A program made the position numbers and the translations under genes. Shown in pieces: positions 41,335 through 49,937 of a DNA stretch of 64,000 nt. The notes beneath the pieces are model-generated. The model made no database searches. It had not been told where the DNA came from and saw only the letters and a program-made list of their open reading frames with translations. The DNA comes from Vibrio splendidus (GTDB taxonomy: Bacteria; Pseudomonadota; Gammaproteobacteria; Enterobacterales; Vibrionaceae). The stretch spans positions 372,001 to 436,000 of the forward strand of contig NZ_AP025508.1 in the NCBI RefSeq assembly GCF_024347615.1. The letters run 5' to 3'. Each line of letters opens with the position of its first letter. The first letter of the stretch is position 1.

Positions 41335-41370
41335 ATCTCTATAATTAATCGGATGATTAATTATAGAGAT
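41335..41370. promoter_or_regulatory. 16-bp-arm perfect palindrome, probable operator of the TetR/RND operon
   Basis: Perfect 16-base arms (41335-41350 and 41355-41370, core AATTAATC / GATTAATT) flank the 4-base spacer GGAT. The site ends 11 bp before the TetR start codon, so a bound repressor would block the promoter of its own operon. Confidence 0.75.
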
Positions 41371-41381
41371 GGATTTTGGCC

Positions 41382-42041
41382 ATGACGGCACGAAAAGCGG
41401 GGCGACCTCAACAGAACTTAGATGTTCGACAGTTATTGATTGAGCATGCTCGCGATCTGTTTGTTGTTCAGCCATACGACAAGGTCTCGACACGTCTGAT
41501 TGCTGATCGTGCGGGTGTGAACATTGCGATGATCCGTTATTACTTTGGCAGTAAGGCTGGGTTATTTGAGGCGATGCTACGTGAAACCCTACGACCGATG
41601 CAATTGCAGATGCAAAGGTTGGTTGAAGAAAGCAGTCATGAGAACTTTCTTGATCTAATGCGGACTTACTACAAAGAGATGGTCAAGGTCCCCAAGTTTC
41701 CACGCTTGATTGCCCAAGTAATGAATATGCCTCCCTCTGAAGTGCAAAGAGAGTTGCTCGAAAAGGTTTTCCTCGATGTGGCCAAGCCAGCCCAAGATGT
41801 CATTTTTGAAAAGTTGGTGGCACAAGGTGTCTTAAGAAAAGAGATGGATCCCAAGCTCTGTCGCGTGTCGTATATAAGTTTGATGGTATTTCCATTTATT
41901 GCGCCGCCCCCTCTATTAGCAATCCATGGTATTGAGATTAATGAAGAATTTCTTAACCGTTTAATCGAACACAACATTCAATTGATGACAGAAGGCTTTA
42001 TAAACACGCCTAGCCCTTCTTCCGTGCAGGACCAAAGATAA
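41382..42041 (+). CDS. TetR/AcrR-family regulator of the adjacent RND pump
   Basis: The 219-residue protein has an N-terminal TetR helix-turn-helix (about residues 12-58), with STRLIADRAGVNIAMIRYYFGSKAGLFEAML as the recognition region. The ligand-binding helical domain follows. I use ATG 41382; an in-frame TTG at 41376 adds two residues. The stop overlaps the next start (TAATG), so it is in one operon with the adaptor and pump genes. Its likely operators are the two palindromes directly upstream. The inducer is unknown. Confidence 0.92.
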   Translation: MTARKAGRPQQNLDVRQLLIEHARDLFVVQPYDKVSTRLIADRAGVNIAMIRYYFGSKAGLFEAMLRETLRPMQLQMQRLVEESSHENFLDLMRTYYKEMVKVPKFPRLIAQVMNMPPSEVQRELLEKVFLDVAKPAQDVIFEKLVAQGVLRKEMDPKLCRVSYISLMVFPFIAPPPLLAIHGIEINEEFLNRLIEHNIQLMTEGFINTPSPSSVQDQR

Positions 42042-43378
42042 TGAAAATAAATAAAAAACTACTCTTCTTTCCGGCACTTGCGGTTGGTGTCATTGGCCTT
42101 GTGGTTGCGATTAACTTGAAGCCGGATCTTCCAACCAAGCCCGCGGGTGATAGAGCTCGCTTAGTTGACACAGTAAGCCTAAAGCAACAGCTGATAGCAC
42201 CGTTAGCGGTTGGCTTTGGCAAAGTGGTGCCGAAAGTCGAATGGAAAGCGATTGCCGAGGTGACTGGACAGATCGTTTATCGTCATCCGGATCTTGAGAA
42301 AGGTCAGGTGATCCCTGCGGGAACGGTTGTGCTCAAGGTTGATCCATTGGATTACGAATTGAAACTGATACAAGCAGAGGCGGATCTAAAATCAAGCCAA
42401 ACCTCATTAGCAAAATTGAATCAAGAAGAAGACAACCTGAATCAGACTCTTAAGATCGAAAAGAATCGCTTAGTGATCAGCAACAAAGAGCTACAACGTA
42501 AACAAGATCTGCGTAAGAAAGGGCTGACTTCTCAATCGGATGTCGACCTGCAACAACAAAGTGCACTGTCTCAACAGAAGCTAGTGTTGGATATCGCGAA
42601 CCAAATCGCTTTAATGCCAGATGAAAAACGTGTTGCGGAAGCGGTGATTAAGGTCAATGTATCTAAAGTGAAAGAGGCGCAGCGCTCTCTCGATAAGACC
42701 ACCATCATTTTGCCAAGAGCGATGCGAATTGCCCAGGTTGATATCGAACAAAACCAAGTGGTTAACCTTCAGCAAGAGATGTTTGTTGCTCACGGAATTG
42801 ATGTCATGGAAGTGGAGGCGCAACTTTCTATTCACGATATGCAAACTTTAGCCTCGAGCTTTAATCAATTCCCTCGCGATGCTGCAGGTATCCCTAATCC
42901 TTATGAAGCGCCAATCAAAGCGACGATTCAACTTAACAGCGGCAACCTGAAACTGAGTTGGCCTGCGAAGGTGGCAAGAATCAGTGAGACGGTTGATGAA
43001 AACCAAGCGACAGCAGGAATTATTCTCGAGATCGCTCAAGACTATTCACAACTGCAGCCAAGCAATGCGACCCCTTTGGTCAACGGCATGTTTGTAAAAG
43101 CTGAGATTGAAGGTGTAGCCAATCTGAGTTGGGTGGTTCCTGAGCGAGCACTGCACGGTGATAAGGTTTACCTGATGGATGACAATCAGCGCTTGCAAGT
43201 GGTGAATGTTGAAGTGCTTTATCGCAGAGACAATCAAGTGGTTGTGAGTGGCGAGCTACAAACTGGAGATAAACTGGTTCTCAATGATGTTCTGCCAGCA
43301 ATTGAAGGCATGTTACTGAAAGAGTCGAACTCTGAAGAGGCCAAGCTTGAATCGGATACTCAGGAGAGTGCGTCATGA
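42041..43378 (+). CDS. RND efflux periplasmic adaptor (membrane fusion protein)
   Basis: The 445-residue HlyD/AcrA-type protein has one N-terminal transmembrane segment (about 6-24, no lipoprotein Cys). A lipoyl half follows (WKAIAEVTGQIVYRHPDLEKGQVIPAGTVVLKV), then a coiled-coil hairpin (about 105-200, many Gln and Leu) and beta-barrel domains. It links the inner-membrane pump to an outer-membrane channel. Its start overlaps the TetR stop by one base and its stop overlaps the pump start by four (ATGA). Confidence 0.92.
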   Translation: MKINKKLLFFPALAVGVIGLVVAINLKPDLPTKPAGDRARLVDTVSLKQQLIAPLAVGFGKVVPKVEWKAIAEVTGQIVYRHPDLEKGQVIPAGTVVLKVDPLDYELKLIQAEADLKSSQTSLAKLNQEEDNLNQTLKIEKNRLVISNKELQRKQDLRKKGLTSQSDVDLQQQSALSQQKLVLDIANQIALMPDEKRVAEAVIKVNVSKVKEAQRSLDKTTIILPRAMRIAQVDIEQNQVVNLQQEMFVAHGIDVMEVEAQLSIHDMQTLASSFNQFPRDAAGIPNPYEAPIKATIQLNSGNLKLSWPAKVARISETVDENQATAGIILEIAQDYSQLQPSNATPLVNGMFVKAEIEGVANLSWVVPERALHGDKVYLMDDNQRLQVVNVEVLYRRDNQVVVSGELQTGDKLVLNDVLPAIEGMLLKESNSEEAKLESDTQESAS

Positions 43379-46300
43379 TCAAGTTCTTTTCTAGGCACCC
43401 AACAGCGGCAAACTTGTTGATGCTTGGGTTATTGATCATGGGTATAAGCTCATTATCAACCATCAAGCGTGAAACCTTCCCCGCTTATGATCCGCCTTAC
43501 ATTATGGCTGCCATCGTTTATCCCGGTGCATCACCACAAGAAGTGGAAGAAAGCTTGTGTGTACGAATGGAAGATGCCGTCGATGGCCTAGCTAACATTG
43601 AAGAGACTCAGTGTGAAGCCATCGAAGGTAGCGCACGTCTAATCCTGAAGTTGAATGAGAAAGCGGATATCGGTCGAATGCTGGTGGATGTGCAAACTCA
43701 AATCAACTCGATCAATGATTTCCCAACTGAGATTGAATCGCCTGTTGTTCAAGAACTGGATTGGAATGAACCGGTTGTTGATATCGCCATCACAGCAGAA
43801 ACATCGTGGCCGGAGCTTAAGGCCTACGCTGAAGACCTCAAGCGTATCATGAAGCTTGATTATGATGTTTCACTGGTCGATGTTAGCGGCTTCTCTGATC
43901 ATCAATACCGCGTTGAACTGGATACTCAAGCGATTCGCCAGCTGGGTTTGAGTGTCGGTGATATCGCAGACCAGATTGGCCGTCAGAATGTAAAACTGCC
44001 AAGCGGTAACGTTGAAACACCAGACAAGAATTTTTTGATTCGTTTTGATGAAAGACGAATTACACCGGTTGAGCTTGAAAGTATCGTGGTTGGATCTGCG
44101 CCCAATGGCTCTGTGATCCGTTTGAGGGACATTGCAAAAATAACCGACCGCTTTGAGCTTGATGAACAGAAGGTGTTGTTTGATGGCAAGCCATCGGCTC
44201 TGTTGAAAATCAGTAAGAATAAAGAAGATGATGCGTTACGAATCAAAGAGAACGTAACACGATTCGTTGAAGATCAAAGCGCGATTGCTCCTGATGGCGT
44301 GACACTACAAATGACCAACGATCTCTCGTCGGTACTTTGGGATCGCCTTACCATGATGGTTCGCAATGGCTGGCAAGGTATTGTGCTGGTATTTGCCACC
44401 ATGTGGTTGTTCTTCAGTTTGCGTTATTCATTCTGGGTAGCTGCTGGCCTGCCGGTAGCCTTCCTTGGTGGTTTGTTCTTGATGGTTAACCTTGGTTTAT
44501 CGATTAACATCATGTCATTGGTTGGCTTGCTAATGGCGATTGGTATCATGATGGATGACGCCATCGTGATTGCTGAATCGATAGCGTCCCATTTAGATCG
44601 GGGGCAAAACGTTGATGATGCGGTGTACAATGGCGTTAAGAAAGTGCTTCCCGGAGTCTTATCTTCTTTCTTAACTACAGTGTGTATTTTCGGTAGCTTG
44701 CTGTTTCTTGATGGGGAAATGGGCGCGGTGCTTAAGGCTGTTCCTCAAGTATTGATATTAGTGCTCTCGTTGAGCTTGATTGAAGCCTTCCTGATTCTGC
44801 CTAATCATTTGTCTCATTCATTACACAAAGAAAAGAATGACAAGCCAGCGCTGCGCTTCAAAGTTGTGTTGTTAGAGAAGTTTGAGAACTTTCGTAATAC
44901 CACCTTGATGAACATGGTTGAGAAAGTGGTGACATTCCGCTACGCCTTTATGGGGGGAGTGCTGACCCTGCTGTTGCTTTCGGTAGCCTTGATTGCTGGT
45001 GGCGTTGTTAAGTTCCAACCTTTCCCTGAGCTTGATGGTGATATTGCCGAGGCGCGTATCATTCTTCCGCCGGGCGCATCATTGTCTCAAACCGAGAGAG
45101 TCGTAGACAAAATTGTCGCGTCGGCTGAGCGTTTGAACAAGCAATGGAGCGAAGAGGTTGAGGATGGTAATAAATTGGTTGAGCATATCACCAGCCAATT
45201 CAATGCCAACGCAGACGCCAATGAATCAGGCCCACACTTAGCCACTGTGCGCCTAGACTTACGCGGTGCAGAGAGCCGTAACACGGTTATCGATGATTTC
45301 ATCAATGCATGGCGTGAAGATATCGGCGATTTGGCTGATCCTATCTCGCTGGTTTTTAAACAACCGACGATGGGGCCGGGTGGCCGTGCTATCGAGATCC
45401 GTGCCAAGCATGATGATCTGGCTGAATTGAAGTCTGCTTCTCTGGAGATTCAGGAATACCTCAATCAGTTTGACGGGGTGCATGGTGTACTTGATGACAT
45501 GCGCATGGGTAAAGAAGAGATCTTAGTCAAGCTGCGCCCTGGAGCCGAAACCTACAATGTGAATGGGCAGATGATTGCGTCTCAGTTACGTGCAGCCTTT
45601 TTTGGACAAACAGCAGACGAGATTCAAATCGGTGTTGAGAACATCTCGATTGAGGTGCGTCTTAATAAGGAGCAAGCGGGCGACATACAGCAGCTGGCTA
45701 ACTTCCCTATCATTACCGCAGATGGCAGTCAGATCCCGCTAGCAACCTTGGCTACACTAGATTTCCAACGTAACTACGTGCGAATTCAACGTATTGATGG
45801 GCTGAGAACCATCAGTATCTTTGGTGATATTGATAATAAGAAAGCGAGTTCATCCGCGATTTTGGCTCAGTTCCAAAAAGATGAAGCCGCCAAACTTATT
45901 CAGAAGTACCCGGGCTTACGCTTTGATTTCGAAGGGGAAGCCAAAGATGCAGCTAAGACTGGAGCCTCGATGGGCAAAGGCTTCTTGCTCGGCCTATTCG
46001 GCGTGTTTGCGATTCTTAGTTATCAGTTCAGAAGCTATTTAGAGCCTGTGGTCGTGATGTTAGCGATTCCACTCGCCTTTATTGGAGTGGTCGTTGGGCA
46101 CTGGATACTTGGACACGCTTTGAGTATGCCAAGCATGATGGGCTTTGTATCGCTTGCCGGGATTGTGGTCAATGATTCCATTTTGTTGGTGCAGTACATT
46201 CGTCACCATGTCGATGAGGGAGATAGCGTGCATGACTCGGTGGTGAAAGCCAGTCGCGAGCGTTTCCGAGCGGTATTTTTGACCTCAATGACGACTGCAG

Positions 46301-46482
46301 CTGGTTTGCTCCCGCTGTTGACGGAAACCAGCTTGCAGGCTCAGGTTATCCAGCCATTGGTTATTTCGATTGTGTTTGGCATATTTGCCTCGACCTTACT
46401 GGTGCTGTTTATGATCCCTGCGGCCTACGCGATACTGGCGGACTTTGGTTTAGTGAAAAAGCATGAGCCATTAGCGCTATAA
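43375..46482 (+). CDS. RND-family efflux transporter permease
   Basis: The 1035-residue pump has 12 transmembrane helices and two large periplasmic loops. The proton-relay Asp pair is present in helix 4 (GIMMDDAIVIAES, about 394-395). The N-terminus reads FFSRHPTAANLLMLGLLIMG, and helix 10-12 includes GIVVNDSILLVQYIRHHV. It is AcrB-fold but closer to the group often annotated as generic efflux RND permeases than to AcrB itself. No outer-membrane factor gene is nearby, so it probably uses a shared TolC. Substrates unknown. Confidence 0.93.
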   Translation: MIKFFSRHPTAANLLMLGLLIMGISSLSTIKRETFPAYDPPYIMAAIVYPGASPQEVEESLCVRMEDAVDGLANIEETQCEAIEGSARLILKLNEKADIGRMLVDVQTQINSINDFPTEIESPVVQELDWNEPVVDIAITAETSWPELKAYAEDLKRIMKLDYDVSLVDVSGFSDHQYRVELDTQAIRQLGLSVGDIADQIGRQNVKLPSGNVETPDKNFLIRFDERRITPVELESIVVGSAPNGSVIRLRDIAKITDRFELDEQKVLFDGKPSALLKISKNKEDDALRIKENVTRFVEDQSAIAPDGVTLQMTNDLSSVLWDRLTMMVRNGWQGIVLVFATMWLFFSLRYSFWVAAGLPVAFLGGLFLMVNLGLSINIMSLVGLLMAIGIMMDDAIVIAESIASHLDRGQNVDDAVYNGVKKVLPGVLSSFLTTVCIFGSLLFLDGEMGAVLKAVPQVLILVLSLSLIEAFLILPNHLSHSLHKEKNDKPALRFKVVLLEKFENFRNTTLMNMVEKVVTFRYAFMGGVLTLLLLSVALIAGGVVKFQPFPELDGDIAEARIILPPGASLSQTERVVDKIVASAERLNKQWSEEVEDGNKLVEHITSQFNANADANESGPHLATVRLDLRGAESRNTVIDDFINAWREDIGDLADPISLVFKQPTMGPGGRAIEIRAKHDDLAELKSASLEIQEYLNQFDGVHGVLDDMRMGKEEILVKLRPGAETYNVNGQMIASQLRAAFFGQTADEIQIGVENISIEVRLNKEQAGDIQQLANFPIITADGSQIPLATLATLDFQRNYVRIQRIDGLRTISIFGDIDNKKASSSAILAQFQKDEAAKLIQKYPGLRFDFEGEAKDAAKTGASMGKGFLLGLFGVFAILSYQFRSYLEPVVVMLAIPLAFIGVVVGHWILGHALSMPSMMGFVSLAGIVVNDSILLVQYIRHHVDEGDSVHDSVVKASRERFRAVFLTSMTTAAGLLPLLTETSLQAQVIQPLVISIVFGIFASTLLVLFMIPAAYAILADFGLVKKHEPLAL

Positions 46483-46609
46483 TTTTTAGTGCTATAACCT
46501 TTAGCGCTATTATCATTAGTGAGCACTATTATCATTAGCGAACGCTATAACCATTAACACGATAGAAGTAGCGTTTGCTTGCTTATATAAAGAAGTAAAA
46601 ACGTAGAAG

Positions 46610-46641
46610 AATAAAGCGGCCTTGGGTCGCTTTATTTTTAT
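46610..46641 (+). terminator. Terminator after the RND operon
   Basis: AATAAAGCGGCC pairs with GGTCGCTTTATT with one mismatch around a TTG loop, and a short T run follows. Between the pump stop and this hairpin (46472-46558) lies a degenerate set of repeats of the type TTAGCGCTATAACC, with no gene. Confidence 0.75.
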
Positions 46642-46654
46642 CTGCAGTTTCTAG

Positions 46655-46664
46655 CCCCCCCCCC
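46655..46664. repeat. Poly-C tract of 10
   Basis: Ten consecutive C lie 128 bp upstream of the PAP2 gene, between the RND terminator and the Pho box. Tracts of this length are prone to slippage. Confidence 0.9.
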
Positions 46665-46723
46665 ATCAGCTTGCTAGCGAAAGCGGTCAATTCGCCTCAA
46701 AATTCATTTTAGTTCATTCAAAA

Positions 46724-46741
46724 CGTCACTTAACTGTCATT
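46724..46741 (+). promoter_or_regulatory. PhoB box of the PAP2-glycosyltransferase pair
   Basis: ACGTCAC-TTAA-CTGTCAT consists of two 7-base direct repeats separated by 4 A/T bases, the layout of the PhoB consensus CTGTCAT-(A/T)4-CTGTCAT. The right repeat matches at 7 of 7 and the left at 4 of 7. A -10-like TAACTT (46752-46757) follows 10 bp later, the usual spacing in Pho-dependent promoters, and the PAP2 start is 51 bp after the box. Confidence 0.6.
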
Positions 46742-46792
46742 TCAGGAGCATAACTTGAGCCTTAACTGAATAAGGATTGTTAAGGAGATTGT

Positions 46793-47317
46793 ATGCGTAC
46801 TATCGAACCTATTGTCCGCTGGGATGTGGCATTTTCTGTTTTCTGTTTAAAGAGCCGTTATAGCGGACAACAGGCGACACTCAGTAAGGCGGTGTCTCAT
46901 ACTGGAGATGGACACCTTTACGTTTTGATTGCTTTGGTTGCACTACTGGCTGACAGTTACACCGGTCGAGATTTTCTATTGGTGGGCTTAACTGCCTTTG
47001 CAATCGAGTTACCTATTTACTGGTTTGCCAAAAATACCCTCAAGCGTCGCAGACCCGCTGAATTCTCTTCATTGCTTTACTCCCATATTGTGCCATCTGA
47101 TAAATACAGCCTGCCTTCTGGGCATTCCGCTGCGGCTTTTGTTATGGCGACTCTAATCGGACATTTCTATCCGAGCTTATATCTCTTTAGCCTGATTTGG
47201 GCGGCAGCGATTGCTGGCTCTCGAATCCTACTTGGTGTGCACTTTTTAACGGACGTACTGATTGGCGCAGCCTTGGGCATAGCTTGTACTAGCCTTGCTA
47301 TCAGCTTCATCCTGTAA
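46793..47317 (+). CDS. PAP2-family membrane phosphatase
   Basis: The 174-residue protein has about five hydrophobic segments and all three PAP2 motifs: KNTLKRRRP, SLPSGHS, and SRILLGVHFLTD, with both catalytic His residues. Family members remove phosphate from lipid phosphates such as phosphatidic acid, phosphatidylglycerol phosphate or undecaprenyl pyrophosphate. AAGGAGATTGT precedes the ATG. A PhoB box lies upstream and a glycosyltransferase gene follows after 57 bp, so a part in phosphate-starvation lipid remodelling is plausible but inferred. Confidence 0.92.
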   Translation: MRTIEPIVRWDVAFSVFCLKSRYSGQQATLSKAVSHTGDGHLYVLIALVALLADSYTGRDFLLVGLTAFAIELPIYWFAKNTLKRRRPAEFSSLLYSHIVPSDKYSLPSGHSAAAFVMATLIGHFYPSLYLFSLIWAAAIAGSRILLGVHFLTDVLIGAALGIACTSLAISFIL

Positions 47318-47374
47318 TCATTTTGTTGGCAACAACCACAGCCGAGCTTAAGTGGCAAACATAAAGGAACATGC

Positions 47375-48430
47375 ATGAAAATTTTATATGGCGTACAAGG
47401 CACAGGGAATGGGCACATCGCTCGAGCGAGGGCAATGGCTGTGGCTTTTCGTCAGCAAAATATCGATGTCGACTTTCTGTTCTCTGGGCGAGACGAGAGC
47501 AAGTACTTCTCGATGGAAGCGTTTGGTAATTATCAGACCCGCAGCGGCTTAACTTTTTACAGCGAGCAGGGGCAGGTTAAATACGGCAAGACATTCATCA
47601 AGAACAACATCTGGCGATTTCTCAGTGAGATTAATCAGATCGATTTGACGCCTTATGACTTAGTGTTGAATGACTTTGAGCCTGTGACTGCATGGGCAGC
47701 TAAGAGGCAAGGTGTGCCATGCATTGGCATAAGCCACCAGAATGCGTTCCGCTACGATGTACCTAAAGAAGGGGGCAACTGGATTGAACATTCGGTGATT
47801 CAACATTTCGCCCCAACTGAGCACTCGATTGGTTTGCATTGGTATCACTTTGAACAACCGATACTGCCGCCTATCGTTCACACGCTGGCTGGTGATCAAC
47901 AAACAAAAGCAGCACAAAACTTTACGTTGGTCTATTTGCCGTTTGAGGATCTTGAGTCGATCTCCGAGCTGCTGATGAAGTTCATTTCGCACAACTTTGT
48001 CTGTTACCACCCAGATGTTATTGAGCATAGCCGAGTCGAAAATATTGAGTTCAAACCACTGAGTCATGCCGGTTTCCAATTCGACCTCAATCAATGCTCT
48101 GGTGTAGTGGCCAATGGCGGCTTTGAATTGCCATCTGAAGCCTTAACTTTGGGGAAGAAATTGCTTCTTAAGCCACTCGAAGGGCAGTTCGAACAACAGA
48201 GTAATGTGGCGACGCTAGAGGCTCTTGGGTTAGCTCAAACTATGAGCTTTTTAGACGCGGCTACCTTGCGTGGTTGGCTCGGTGAAAAACAGGCAGAAGT
48301 GGTCACTTATCCCGACGTGGCAAGTGCACTTGTTGAGTGGGTGTTAGCGGGCAATTGGTCCAACCAAGATGACTTGAGAAAGCAACTTTGGGACAAGGTA
48401 GATTTTCCTAGTTATGCATCGCTCACTTAA
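47375..48430 (+). CDS. MJ1255/VC2487-family glycosyltransferase (GT-B fold)
   Basis: The 351-residue protein begins MKILYGVQGTGNGHIARARA, the donor-independent N-terminal loop shared with MurG-type and diacylglycerol glycosyltransferases. The C-terminal half has VVANGGFELPSEALTLGKKLLLKP, where the nucleotide-sugar donor usually binds. The V. cholerae family member VC2487 names the family, and the position between leuA and leuO appears conserved. AAAGGA lies 6 bases before the ATG. It is probably co-transcribed with the PAP2 gene. Acceptor and donor are not known; a lipid acceptor is my inference. Confidence 0.88.
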   Translation: MKILYGVQGTGNGHIARARAMAVAFRQQNIDVDFLFSGRDESKYFSMEAFGNYQTRSGLTFYSEQGQVKYGKTFIKNNIWRFLSEINQIDLTPYDLVLNDFEPVTAWAAKRQGVPCIGISHQNAFRYDVPKEGGNWIEHSVIQHFAPTEHSIGLHWYHFEQPILPPIVHTLAGDQQTKAAQNFTLVYLPFEDLESISELLMKFISHNFVCYHPDVIEHSRVENIEFKPLSHAGFQFDLNQCSGVVANGGFELPSEALTLGKKLLLKPLEGQFEQQSNVATLEALGLAQTMSFLDAATLRGWLGEKQAEVVTYPDVASALVEWVLAGNWSNQDDLRKQLWDKVDFPSYASLT

Positions 48431-48776
48431 CTCATAAGTGTTATTTCTGAATCAACTAGCCAAACAATTCATGGGTTCAATAAATTGTAACAAATGTAAC
48501 CAAACGATAGAACAGCTAAATAAGTCGAAATGAAACTCATAAGTGATGCATTTTATGTTTTTTTATAACTCTATAAATAACTGATTTTTAGATGTTATTT
48601 AATCATTAAGGTAAAATAAAATTATTCTTTATCAATCTTGTTGGTAGCTCGAGATTTATTGGTTAATAGTAATGGTAATCCGAAAAACATCGGTCTGATA
48701 AATATAAGAATTAGTGGTTATCTATTCCTATACCATTACCAATTTAACGCTGTCGAACCGACAAGAGGCAACTTGA
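48431..48776. other. AT-rich region upstream of leuO
   Basis: These 346 bases are markedly AT-rich (long A/T stretches at 48545-48640), as expected for an H-NS-bound leuO promoter. The 11-mer ACTCATAAGTG occurs twice (48430-48440 and 48535-48545). A small inverted repeat CACTTA / TAAGTG overlaps the glycosyltransferase stop. No gene and no clear terminator are seen. Confidence 0.45.
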
Positions 48777-49736
48777 ATGTTAGAGAAAAAAGACGCAATG
48801 AGTGCTATTGCAAGCTACAGAATGGAAAGCACACTTCGTGGAGTCGACTTAAATCTTTTGACTGTATTTGATGCAGTTATGCAAGAGCAAAACATTACAC
48901 GTGCAGCTCATAATCTGGGTATGTCTCAGCCTGCTGTAAGTAACGCTGTTGCTCGTCTAAAAGTGATGTTTAACGACGAACTATTCATGCGTCAAGGTCG
49001 TGGTATTCAGCCGACTCAACGTGCTCGTCAGTTGTTTGGTCCAATCCGCCAAGCACTACAGTTAGTACGCAATGAACTGCCAAGTTCTGTGTTCTCTCCA
49101 GAGTCGTCTTCTCGTCTGTTCAAACTTGCGATTTGTAGCCCTTGTGACATGCGTTTTGCACCTAAGATCATGTCGACAATCAACGACCAAGCACCGAGCG
49201 TTAAACTGCACATGGATGCAGAATTCGATCGTCAACTTTCTGAGCGTATGCGCTACCAAGAAATCGACTTCGTTATTGATTACGCTCGTTTTGATGAGCA
49301 GGGCTTTTCAAGCACTGAGATCTTCCAAGACGAATTAGTTGTTGTTGCTTCTGCTTCTCACCCACGTATCAACGGTGAAGTTTCAGCGGCAGAGCTGCTT
49401 AACGAAAAGCACGCAAAACTGTCTCGCATCCATGGTCAACGCAGCTTCTCGGAGCAAGCTTACCGTGATCTAGATTGCACGCCTTTCTACGAAGGTACGA
49501 GCTTAAGCAACGTACTTTACGTTGTTGGTCAATCTGAGCTTGTGACGATTGCACCTCGTTGGATGGTTGAGCATGCAGCGAACAAAGATCAGCTTCAGAT
49601 TTTAGATTTCCCATTCGATAATGCGGCAATTTCTGGCTTCCTAAGCTGGCACGAATCAAGTGAAAAGGATAAAGGACACATTTGGTTACGAGATCAGTTA
49701 ATGATGATCTGTGGCGAAGTCGTGGCGCTTAACTAA
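48777..49736 (+). CDS. leuO: LysR-type regulator LeuO
   Basis: The 319-residue LysR regulator has its helix-turn-helix at about 25-85: LRGVDLNLLTVFDAVMQEQN, then RAAHNLGMSQPAVSNAVARLK, which is LeuO-specific in wording. The effector domain follows. LeuO counters H-NS silencing and in vibrios also controls stress and virulence traits. In E. coli it lies between leuABCD and ilvIH; here it is on the same side but separated from leuA by 7 kb and from ilvI by an acyl-CoA synthetase gene. AGAGG precedes the ATG. Confidence 0.93.
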   Translation: MLEKKDAMSAIASYRMESTLRGVDLNLLTVFDAVMQEQNITRAAHNLGMSQPAVSNAVARLKVMFNDELFMRQGRGIQPTQRARQLFGPIRQALQLVRNELPSSVFSPESSSRLFKLAICSPCDMRFAPKIMSTINDQAPSVKLHMDAEFDRQLSERMRYQEIDFVIDYARFDEQGFSSTEIFQDELVVVASASHPRINGEVSAAELLNEKHAKLSRIHGQRSFSEQAYRDLDCTPFYEGTSLSNVLYVVGQSELVTIAPRWMVEHAANKDQLQILDFPFDNAAISGFLSWHESSEKDKGHIWLRDQLMMICGEVVALN

Positions 49737-49757
49737 GCACTAATCCCTATGATTTGT

Positions 49758-49793
49758 AAGCCCTAAGCTGGGAGTCTGGCTTGGGGCTTTTTT
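49758..49793 (+). terminator. Rho-independent terminator after leuO
   Basis: A 12-bp stem (AAGCCCTAAGCT with GGCTTGGGGCTT, two G-U pairs) and an 8-base loop are followed by a T run. Confidence 0.82.
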
Positions 49794-49937
49794 GTACCTG
49801 CTATTTTTGTTGATAGAAAACTTAGCGTGAGACGTACTATTACTTATAACTTTGAGCTTCATCAGTTGCCTTTTCCATGATCAGAGGTACACTTGTGCGC
49901 TCAAAAAAGCTTACAGGTGTAAGCCAAAGGTAAAGAG

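Noticed and set aside
47660..48094. 144-codon minus-strand frame
   Set aside because: Antisense shadow of the glycosyltransferase gene; no ribosome binding site or domain.
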